From: Candidatus Nitrotoga sp. AM1P
GTDB lineage: Bacteria > Pseudomonadota > Gammaproteobacteria > Burkholderiales > Gallionellaceae
Reading direction: 5' to 3'
DNA: 64,000 bases
Assembly (NCBI RefSeq): GCF_013168275.1
Contig: NZ_AP019547.1
Coordinates: 124,001 to 188,000, forward strand
Made by a program: the position numbers and the translations under genes. Positions within the stretch are counted from its first letter, which is position 1. Each line of letters starts with the position of its first letter. The notes under the pieces were generated by a model, which was given only the letters and a program-made list of their open reading frames with translations, had not been told where the DNA came from and did not search any database. This document shows positions 9,585-17,708 of this stretch, in pieces.

Positions 9585-9620
9585 GTCTACTCATGAATCC
9601 TGAATCGCAGGAGTTCGTTT

Positions 9621-9661
9621 AAGGTCGATAAATCTGGCTATACCTGCCGTTTATTGACCTT
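9621..9661 (+). terminator. Hairpin after the DUF883 gene, possible terminator
   Basis: AAGGTCGATAAA and TTTATTGACCTT form a 12-base stem with one mismatch and a 17-base loop, about 40 bases after the DUF883 stop. It is followed only by TCTTTG rather than a clean T-run, so intrinsic termination is plausible but not certain. Confidence 0.45.
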
Positions 9662-9777
9662 CTTTGATATTGCGGAGCTGTCAAAAGACCGGGGCAGTTA
9701 ACCACCAGCCATCTGAATGAACACGGAACTGAGCTGGCGGGATTAATAATGAGTAATATTTAATTATTCTGACCTCC

Positions 9778-12700
9778 ATGCGCAAACTCGCACTGAATCT
9801 CACTCATAAACATAAGCGTAAACTGCTTTCGATTGGCAAAATCACTGCTATCGTTTTTCTTGTTTTTAGCGCGCTTCTTTTTTTTGTCGGCCCCCCCATC
9901 GTCAAATCATTTGTAGCCAAAAAAATTGGTGAGGAAATAGGACGCAAGGTTGATTTCGGCACAGTCAATATTAACCCCTTTACGCTGTCAGCAACGATAC
10001 ACAACATTTCCATCTACGAGTCGGGTCAACAACAAGAAAAAACTCTCGCTATAGATGAACTTTATGTAGATGGCTCACTGGCTAGTGTTAGCCGTTTGGC
10101 ACCAGTAATCAATGAAATTCGGGTTAAACAACCAGTCATTCGCATCATCCGTATAGGAGAAAACCAGTTTAATTTCTCAGATATAGTCAAAAAAATTCTC
10201 GATAAACCAAAATCTGACGATGCACCTGCACGTTTCTCATTAAACAATATACACATCTATCAAGGCCGAATTAATTACGATGATCGTGTGCTGCAATCCC
10301 GTCACACCATTTCCGATTTTGATCTTGCTATTCCATTTCTTTCAAACCTGCCACACGATGTAGAGATTTTTACTTCCCCAGCGTTTAGCGCAAAAGTAAA
10401 CGGCACTGCGCTCGCTATCAAGGCTAAAACCAAGCCGTTTACTACGTCACATGACAGTTCCGTGCAAATCAACCTTGATGGCCTGTCGCTGCCAACCTAT
10501 TTGCCTTTTGTGCCAGTGCAGCTAAATTTTAAATTGGCCTCCGCCTTGCTGGATACGCGCCTGAATGTCGATTTTAAACAAAGCGGCAGCACGCAAAACA
10601 TCGTTATCAGTGGTGATGCCGGCGTCCGTAAATTGCAGTTACAGGAAAAATCGGGAGTCCCGTTAGTGCAATGGGACAAGCTATCGGTGGTACTTGATCG
10701 TGTGGAACCCTTTAACAATCTGGTGCGTTTGCGCGAAATCAAATTGGAAAGCCCGGATTTGCAAGTGAAGCGACTGCAGGATGGTTCGCTAAATCTTGTA
10801 CATGCATTTGTGTTGCCTTCGACAACTCAGAAGGACAAAGCCAGCAGTGCAAGTACAAAGCCAAACAGTCAGTCCACCACTGCCAAGTCCAAGCCTTTTA
10901 TCTTTTCGTTCGGTAATGCCGAGATTGTGAACGGGCACGTAAACTGGCAGGATGCCACGACTAACCCTGCGTTTGGGCCTGCCGCGCTGATGATCAAACG
11001 ATTGGATGTCAGTCTGTCCAAATTCAGCACTGAAGGAAATACGCCGGCAAATATAAATGTCAAATTAGAAACCGATGCAGGTGAAATCTTGAGTCACCAG
11101 GGATCGTTCCTGCTCAACGGCAAATCTTTGCAAGGCGATTTGCAAATCACAGCCCTGCAGCCGCAGCACTTGCGGCCATACTTTGCCCCAGTTTTTGCTG
11201 CCGAATTGGCAGATACGCTGCTGGATGCCAAATTACCTTATCAACTGACTTGGCCGGAAAGTGGCGTTAATTTGGTGCTTACTAACGCCAGTGCCCATCT
11301 ACGCAACCTGCAAATGAAGCTGCCAAAAGAAAAAGACAGCAGCATCACTGCCAAAGACATCGCGCTTGATGGCCTTCAGTTTGACCTTGTAAAACAAATC
11401 GCCGTGCTCGATGGCTTAGTCGTAAACGCTGCCAATATAAAAATCAAGCGCAACGCAAAAGGTGAAATCGATTTAATGGCGATGCTTGCAGGCAATGGCC
11501 ATGCAACTAAAGAAACCACGACTAATTCTGGCACGCCTGCTAAGGCCAGCGCTTGGCAGGCATCATTGAAGCAACTGAAAATTGAACAATCCGATATTCA
11601 TTTTAGCGACGCAAAGATAGCACTCCAAAATGGGGGCAAGCCTGCAGTGCAGCAACTGAGTAACTTAGACCTCACACTTGAAAATATTGCCTTGATGACT
11701 GAGGCTGCCACTTCAACTCCCTCGCCGTTGACTCTCAAGCTTAGTCACAACAAGCAGGGCAATCTGAATGCCAATGGCACTCTGGCATTACGTCCGTTCG
11801 GTGTTAACCTTAAAATCGATAGCAAAAAGCTTAGTGTAAAGGCATTTCAGCCCTATTTCGCAGACCAGATCAACGCCATTTTTACCAATGGTAATCTTAG
11901 TACCAAGGGCAAGCTGATGGTGCAATTACCTGAGCGTCGACCGCTGCGCGTTAGCTATGTTGGCTCAATCAGTTTGGCCGATATCCAGGCGTTGGACAAA
12001 ATCAGCGGCGATGACTTTATGCGTTGGAAATCGTTGTACATCGGCAATATAAACGCACAAATCAACACGCAGAAAAACCCGTTGGCAGTATCGCTTGGCA
12101 ACATTGCGCTTTCTGATTTTTACGCACGGGTTATTGTCAATGCCGACGGACATCTTAATCTACAGGATATCGCAACAAAAAATGGCGAGGGGCAACCCAC
12201 TTCTACCAGTCTGACCCAAGAGACAACTTCGACAGACAATTCCACTGAAATTGCTGCTGTTGAATCACCTACGCCAACCATGACCGCGTCAGCAAATGTG
12301 GCTGCCTCGAATGTATCTTCTACCGTTGTCCAAGCGCGGACGGCAGGCGAAGCGCCGGCCATTAAAGCTGCAAGTGTCAGACCATTAATACGCATCGGAC
12401 AAATTACCCTGCAAGGCGGCAACATCTATTTTTCCGACAACTTCATCAAGCCCAGCTACAGTGCTAACCTGACGGGTCTGACCGGTTCGGTTTCCAAGGT
12501 TGAGTCCGACGATCCCACACCCGCTGACCTCGTTATGAATGGCAAAATTGACGATGATGCCGCGTTGGAAATTATAGGTAAGATCAACCCGCTGGGCACT
12601 CAATTATTTCTTGATCTGGCCGCTAAAGCCCACGGCATCGAGTTGACTCGTTTGACTCCCTATGCGGCAAAATATGCGGGCTATCCGATCACCAAAGGCA

Positions 12701-13572
12701 AGCTGTCAGTAGATGTAAAATACCATATTGAGAATGGCCAGTTGAATGCCAAGAACAACATATTTCTCGATCAGCTAACCTTTGGCGAAAAGGTAGACAG
12801 CCCTGATGCGCTCAAACTGCCCGTGTTGCTTGCGGTCGCACTATTGAAAAATAGCCGCGGGGAAATCGACATCAACCTACCGGTTTCTGGTTCGTTATCC
12901 GACCCTAAATTCAGCCTCGGCGGCATTATTTTTAAGGTATTTATTAACCTGATAACCAAGGCCATTATTTCTCCCTTCTCGCTGCTAGCCTCAGCTTTTG
13001 GCGGCGGCGACGAACTGGGTTATGTAGAATTTGCCCCCGGTTTCAGCAGCCTGACGCCGGAAACACAGGCCAAGCTTGCTACACTATCCAAAGCACTTAA
13101 CGATCGGCCTGCGCTTAAACTGGAAATCATCGGCCGTGTCGACCCTGTCACCGATCTTGATGGCGCTCGCCGTATTTATGTCACGAAAAAAATAAAAGCA
13201 CAAAAAATAAGCAGTCTGAAATCTGATGGAGCTTCCGTCAACCTGGAGGAGATGGTTGTCACTCCTGAGGAATATCCAAAATTCCTGGAGCGAGCCTACA
13301 AGGCAGAAAAGTTCTCAAAACCACGTAATTTTATTGGCATAGCAAAATCTTTACCGCCAAAAGAGATGGAAAATTTGATGATTGTAAACGCACCGATCGG
13401 CCAAAACGAACTGAAGGCACTAGCTGAGAGCCGCGCATTATTGGTCAAGCGACATTTGGAAGAGCAAGGTAAAGTAGCGAACGAGAGAATGTTCCTGATA
13501 GCTCCCAAACTGACGGCAGAAGGCATAAAGGATCAGGGCAAGCCTAACCGTGTCGATTTCACGTTGAAGTGA
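9778..13572 (+). CDS. Giant AsmA-like DUF748 protein
   Basis: 1264 aa. A basic N-terminus (NLTHKHKRKLLS) precedes one membrane segment (residues ~17-38), then a very long periplasmic region of AsmA/DUF748-type repeats: FGTVNINPFTLSATIHNISIY near 60 and repeated 'NLDLTLENIAL'-type strands. A low-complexity Ser/Thr/Ala linker lies around residues 805-865. The C-terminal part (EFAPGFSSLTPETQAKLATLSKAL, then EIIGRVDPVTD) is the DUF748-specific end. AsmA-like proteins are thought to form hydrophobic grooves that carry phospholipids between the membranes; that role is inferred from family. No obvious operon partner; the next gene is 110 bases on and broken. Confidence 0.88.
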   Translation: MRKLALNLTHKHKRKLLSIGKITAIVFLVFSALLFFVGPPIVKSFVAKKIGEEIGRKVDFGTVNINPFTLSATIHNISIYESGQQQEKTLAIDELYVDGSLASVSRLAPVINEIRVKQPVIRIIRIGENQFNFSDIVKKILDKPKSDDAPARFSLNNIHIYQGRINYDDRVLQSRHTISDFDLAIPFLSNLPHDVEIFTSPAFSAKVNGTALAIKAKTKPFTTSHDSSVQINLDGLSLPTYLPFVPVQLNFKLASALLDTRLNVDFKQSGSTQNIVISGDAGVRKLQLQEKSGVPLVQWDKLSVVLDRVEPFNNLVRLREIKLESPDLQVKRLQDGSLNLVHAFVLPSTTQKDKASSASTKPNSQSTTAKSKPFIFSFGNAEIVNGHVNWQDATTNPAFGPAALMIKRLDVSLSKFSTEGNTPANINVKLETDAGEILSHQGSFLLNGKSLQGDLQITALQPQHLRPYFAPVFAAELADTLLDAKLPYQLTWPESGVNLVLTNASAHLRNLQMKLPKEKDSSITAKDIALDGLQFDLVKQIAVLDGLVVNAANIKIKRNAKGEIDLMAMLAGNGHATKETTTNSGTPAKASAWQASLKQLKIEQSDIHFSDAKIALQNGGKPAVQQLSNLDLTLENIALMTEAATSTPSPLTLKLSHNKQGNLNANGTLALRPFGVNLKIDSKKLSVKAFQPYFADQINAIFTNGNLSTKGKLMVQLPERRPLRVSYVGSISLADIQALDKISGDDFMRWKSLYIGNINAQINTQKNPLAVSLGNIALSDFYARVIVNADGHLNLQDIATKNGEGQPTSTSLTQETTSTDNSTEIAAVESPTPTMTASANVAASNVSSTVVQARTAGEAPAIKAASVRPLIRIGQITLQGGNIYFSDNFIKPSYSANLTGLTGSVSKVESDDPTPADLVMNGKIDDDAALEIIGKINPLGTQLFLDLAAKAHGIELTRLTPYAAKYAGYPITKGKLSVDVKYHIENGQLNAKNNIFLDQLTFGEKVDSPDALKLPVLLAVALLKNSRGEIDINLPVSGSLSDPKFSLGGIIFKVFINLITKAIISPFSLLASAFGGGDELGYVEFAPGFSSLTPETQAKLATLSKALNDRPALKLEIIGRVDPVTDLDGARRIYVTKKIKAQKISSLKSDGASVNLEEMVVTPEEYPKFLERAYKAEKFSKPRNFIGIAKSLPPKEMENLMIVNAPIGQNELKALAESRALLVKRHLEEQGKVANERMFLIAPKLTAEGIKDQGKPNRVDFTLK

Positions 13573-13682
13573 AAACGCCGAAGTCGGACAGTGGTTGCCG
13601 CAACGGCACGCATAAAATGGGCTGTTGAAACCGCCCTATAAGAAAGTCGGCCTGAATTGCAAAACAGCGAAAGGATGCTTAA

Positions 13683-15165
13683 ATGATTATGAGGCCGAAA
13701 GCGAGAGATGTGATGCCACGATTCCTATCAGTTATTTTATTTCTCCTAGCTCCTACGGTATGTTACGCAGGCCTTATGCGACATCACTTGGGACGGCGAC
13801 AAGCTTGCTGAGAACAGTAAAGGTCGTTCGCTCGGCACAGGGATGCGTCTTCTTGACAAGGACAACAGTGTCAATGCTGAAGTAACGGTTGCGCAGATCA
13901 TGGCCTTTTATGAAGCCAAGGAAGCCATTTCACGGGCGGTTGGCAAACCTTCCTCTTTCATCGTTTGTAACAATAAGGAGCCAAACGCCTTTGCGATGAG
14001 AGGAAACAACGGCGATATTGTTGGTGTAACTATAGGCATGATGAAACTTGCGAATGGTGACCGCGATATGGCAGCTATCGTTATCGGCCATGAATATGCG
14101 CACCACGTTAAGAATCATGCGTCAGTTGGTCAGACGCGTGACCTACTTATCGAAGTTATGGGATCAATAGTGGGTGCATTTATCGAATATAAGGTTCAGT
14201 CACGCACCGGCGTGCAAGGCTTAGGGATGAATCTTGGTCAAATCGGCTCAACCCTCGTCTCACAAAAATTTTCCCGTGACCAAGAACGTGAAGCTGATGA
14301 GTTGGGATTCAGTTACATGGTTGATGCGGGTTTCAATCCCAGGGGGGCAATCAGGCTAGCTCAGCGAATGAAAGAGTTGGGGGCTGGTGAGATTGGTTTA
14401 TTTTTTGATGGTCACCCAGGATGGGAGGAGCGAAACGTTCAATTCCAATCGATGATTGCGAGGAGTTCTTTTGCGCAACAGATTATTGCCCGAACAGGGA
14501 ACGCCACTATGCTATTAGCTGGCCCAAGTAGAAGTGGACCACAAACGTTGATCGCGCTAGCTCCGACCTACGTGACAAGTGATGCCCAGAAAAGTTTTAA
14601 TGATGGTTTAGCGTTGTGGCAGAAAAATGAAATAGGTGGGGCGGTTCGCGAGTTTCGTTCTTCTGCAGAAGCCGGCTATGCTGAAGCACAAGTCACTGTA
14701 GGTTATCTGTATACGCAAGGGAAAGGCGGACTGCCGAAAAATGACGTCGAGGCTGTTCGTCTTTATCGTTTGGCCGCTGACCAAGGGTATTCAGTAGCGC
14801 AAAACTACTTGGGCGTCATGTACGCAAATGGTAGGGATAACCTTTTGAAAGATGACGTCGAGGCCGCTCGTTTTTATCGATTAGCTGCTAACCAGGGGTA
14901 TTCCATAGGGCAAACTAACTTGGGTTTAATGTACGCAAAAGGTAGGGGTAATCTTCCGAAGGATGAAGTAGAGGCTGTCCGTTTTTTTCGGTTAGCCGCT
15001 GAGCAGGGTTATGCACTAGGGCAAAATATTTTGGGCATTATTTACGAAGATGGTAGAGGTTTGGTAAACAGAGATATTGAAGCTTCTATTTACTGGTGTC
15101 GGTTGGCGGCCCAGCAGGGGTTTCCTGAGGCCATCGCCTCATTGAAGCGACTAGGAAGGCAATAA
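13683..15165 (+). pseudogene. M48-family metalloprotease with Sel1 repeats; signal-peptide frame broken
   Basis: The long open frame (from ATG 13843) encodes an M48 peptidase: GHEYAHH (HExxH), then DQEREADELGF (third zinc ligand), about residues 85-155. Four Sel1-like repeats of about 36 residues follow (e.g. AVRLYRLAADQGYSVAQNYLG). The reading frame continues upstream of 13843 as CDITWDGDKLAENSKGRS from 13777. A good signal peptide (from ATG 13683 or 13713, ending PTVCYAG) lies directly before it but in another frame. Removing one base near 13776 joins the two perfectly. So the gene as written has a one-base frameshift at the signal-peptide junction: a true recent inactivation, a loss of export, or a sequencing error. 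Related proteins act in periplasmic quality control. Confidence 0.75.
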
Positions 15166-15529
15166 ATTGCAGTTGGAATGTTATGGCTCGCCAGCAGTTA
15201 TTCGTCGAGACAACCCACAACGCTAGCATTAACCCACCCTATCCATTGAACTGACCATTAGCTCTTCGTCGGACTTATCGGATTCAATACTCATGTGATG
15301 TTGTGAAAGGCCCAACGTTGAAGTTCCGGGAAGAAGTGACGCAGCTTCATCGCGGCGCGTCCCCTGCAATGACGGGTTGGGGGTGCGGTGATATTCTAGG
15401 CGCTTTCGTGGCGGATTGACCAGAAGACTGGAGTAACACCGAGGATGAGGCTCCGGCTTTCGGTACTGACGGTTGCGATAGAGGCGAACTTAATTGCGTC
15501 GATGGTTCTGCTCTTAGCTAACCTCGGAT
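15166..15529. other. Non-coding stretch
   Basis: About 360 bases between the M48-Sel1 gene and the solute-binding-protein remnant. I find no open frame with coding character. It may be degraded sequence of the same remnant, but I cannot recognise it. Confidence 0.4.
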
Positions 15530-15742
15530 TACTACGATAACTTGAATTATGGTGCCGATAAGTGATGCGGCAGCCAATACAATAACCCATTTTTGGATTA
15601 TGGTTTATCGGTACTGACCTCAACGGCCACAAACCATGATGCTGCTTATCGTTTTGCTTTATTCATCATGAGCCCGCAAGCTCAGGGCATCATCAGTCAA
15701 TACGGATTTATCACTGTAGCGGAAGTTAAACCTAATCCTTAG
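15530..15742 (+). pseudogene. 3' remnant of an extracellular solute-binding protein (ModA-like)
   Basis: A plus-strand frame ending at TAG 15740-15742 reads GLSVLTSTATNHDAAYRFALF then IMSPQAQGIISQYGF, closing with VAEVKPNP. This is the typical C-terminus of a periplasmic anion-binding protein (molybdate/tungstate type: 'FALFILSPEGQAILAKYGF'). Upstream the same frame reads DYYDNLNYGADK then a TGA stop and CGSQYNNPF, so the body is broken and no start exists. The gene is 5'-truncated and decayed. It lies tail-to-tail with the OprB-type porin. Confidence 0.6.
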
Positions 15743-15800
15743 CTATTTCGATCCAAACGATTAGAGTCGGTTTACGAGAAAAATCCAACAGGCTGCTATC

Positions 15801-17123
15801 CTAAAATACCCCACGCAATCGAACCGCACCGATGGAAACCGGCCCGCGGTCGGCGTTGTACGCGGGATTGCGGATGTGTTGATAGTCCAGTGTAAGCCAA
15901 GTGTTTTTTATAGCCCCAAGGCTGTAGTAGGTTTCGAGAATATTTTCCCGTCGGTAGTTGAGCGAGCCATCACCAATGAAGAAGCTGATGCCGCCGGCAG
16001 CCAAGTAGTCGCGTCGTTGACGCGACAGTCCGTTTTGTACGAGTGCGATGCCCATGCTGTCCTGCATGCGACTCCAGGCACTGCCTTGGACGACTGCTCC
16101 TGCAGCAAGTGAATTGTCTATTTCGGTAAAGGCGTAGGTTTCTGTTTTACCGTCTGCCCAACTGGCACGGCCGAATACACCGACATTTTGGATTAGCTGT
16201 TGTTCCAGGTTGAGGCCAAAGCCGTATTTTATCTGCTCACTGTTACGCACATTGTTGATATTCGGCACGCCGCCGTTGAGCGTGGCGTAATCCAATGCAT
16301 CCTGGAAGCGTGACATCAGCGTGCGATTGCGGAAGGCCAGCAGACGTATCTTGCCCGGTTGACCGATAAGTACATGTCCATGTCCCACTTCGATCTGATC
16401 GCCGTAGTGATTGAATATATTCGGATCCAGGACTAGTTGGTTGGGCACTTTAGGTTGGATGAAGCGGCCAGCGCGTATGGCCCAGTCGTCGTAATAGTAT
16501 TCCAGCGCGGCGCCCCAGGAATAACCACGCGCATCGGCTGCATAATCGTAAGCGCCCGCGGTCATGAGAGACCAGTTAATAAATTGAGTCCGCGGATCGT
16601 GGCTGTAAGCGTTGTTGTCGAATATATCCGTTACGGAAACCTTGCCAACGGTGAGGGCGATTAGGCGTCGGTGAACTTTCCCTGCCAGTTGATTGGCACC
16701 AGAATCAACGGCATCTTGTATATCACCCAATCCCCAGCTTTGGCGCAAGAAGGCTCGTGCCATGTAAAGTTTTGGATTGGGTCCAGAAGTGCGGGCGATT
16801 TCGCCATTGGTTAATCCGCCCAGTCCAGTGAGGTTGGAGAGAGGGACGCCTTGAACCACTTCCGGGTTGAAATACAACTCGCCTCCCGCCCACGGCCGCA
16901 TGCCGAGAAAGGCGGTTCCGGTGAAGGAATAGCTTTTTTCCCGCTCCGTAGAGAGGCTGTTGCGTCCGCTGTAGGCAGCATTGAATGGCGCCTTACTCTG
17001 CCAGATGTAGGTAGTCTGGAACTTGGCGTTCCAACTTTCTTCTACCCCATAGGCGGGAGGGAGCCCGAAGTGAGTCGCAATACAGGCCAGTAGCCAATGG
17101 GTGATCGTACGATGAATGACCAT
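15801..17123 (-). CDS. OprB-family carbohydrate-selective porin
   Basis: 440 aa from ATG 17123, chosen because GGAG lies eight bases upstream and because a signal peptide (MVIHRTITHWLLACIA...PPAYG) starts there; the frame is open slightly further. The mature part begins ESWNAKFQTTYIWQSKAPFNAAYSG and contains FNPEVVQGVPLSNLTGLGGLTNGE, KVSVTDIFDNNAYSHDPRTQF and a C-terminal LDYQHIRNPAYNADRGPVS ending in Phe, all matching the OprB porin pattern. It should be an outer-membrane channel; whether it takes sugars here is not known. It is a single-gene unit. Confidence 0.88.
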   Translation of the reverse strand: MVIHRTITHWLLACIATHFGLPPAYGVEESWNAKFQTTYIWQSKAPFNAAYSGRNSLSTEREKSYSFTGTAFLGMRPWAGGELYFNPEVVQGVPLSNLTGLGGLTNGEIARTSGPNPKLYMARAFLRQSWGLGDIQDAVDSGANQLAGKVHRRLIALTVGKVSVTDIFDNNAYSHDPRTQFINWSLMTAGAYDYAADARGYSWGAALEYYYDDWAIRAGRFIQPKVPNQLVLDPNIFNHYGDQIEVGHGHVLIGQPGKIRLLAFRNRTLMSRFQDALDYATLNGGVPNINNVRNSEQIKYGFGLNLEQQLIQNVGVFGRASWADGKTETYAFTEIDNSLAAGAVVQGSAWSRMQDSMGIALVQNGLSRQRRDYLAAGGISFFIGDGSLNYRRENILETYYSLGAIKNTWLTLDYQHIRNPAYNADRGPVSIGAVRLRGVF

Positions 17124-17708
17124 AACGCTACTCCGTCGGCAGTTTGTAAAACTGCCGACCCGATTCATTTAAAAAATTCAGGGAAGCCGAACGATCCTGA
17201 CATCTCGATTTTTATTCTGCCAAAAGATTCTACAGGGATCGAAATGAATTGCGGATGCCTTATAGTTTACGACAAACTGATTTTCGGTGAATTTGATAAA
17301 TGGAAGAGAGATACTTTACAGGTAGCCTCTTAAGAGACAATTTAACCCCCGTGAACTTCCAGCTTGCGGTGCAGGGATGGGTGTAACAATATAGGCCCGT
17401 AAAAGCACATGCCATTACGCGCTAATTACATGATTAAAAAAGAGGGTTGTTAGGGTGTTAAAGATGGGTTGGGTTGACGCCACACTTCAAAACCTTACAA
17501 TTCCCATAGGTTCAGTTTTCCGGGGGATCAGTTCAAGGTCGCGTGTTTAACAAATTTGAGGAAGGCGGCAGATAAACGCTTTACGTATTCGTTAGACGAG
17601 GATCAAGATTCCAAATGCAGGCAACGACAAAATATCGTTTACAGGCCTTCAGATGATTATGGTCAAATATTTTGAAATAACAACACCACCCAATTAAAAA
17701 AATAATTT
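17124..17708. other. Divergent intergenic region, no gene recognised
   Basis: About 585 bases between the divergent porin and VanZ-like genes. A plus-strand frame runs to 17333 but starts inside the porin gene and has no recognisable family or RBS. I see no RNA gene, and no clear promoter pair beyond AT-rich tracts just before 17709. Confidence 0.5.

Noticed and set aside
13625..13885. 86-aa frame at the M48-Sel1 start region
   Set aside because: It is a third frame through the signal-peptide and mature regions, with no start site or family; the other two frames explain the sequence.
14733..15160. Near-identical ~108-base units, considered as a tandem DNA repeat
   Set aside because: They are Sel1 protein repeats within an open frame, explained by the protein architecture.
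17097..17333. 78-codon plus-strand frame upstream of the VanZ gene
   Set aside because: Starts antisense inside the porin signal peptide, no RBS, no recognisable family.
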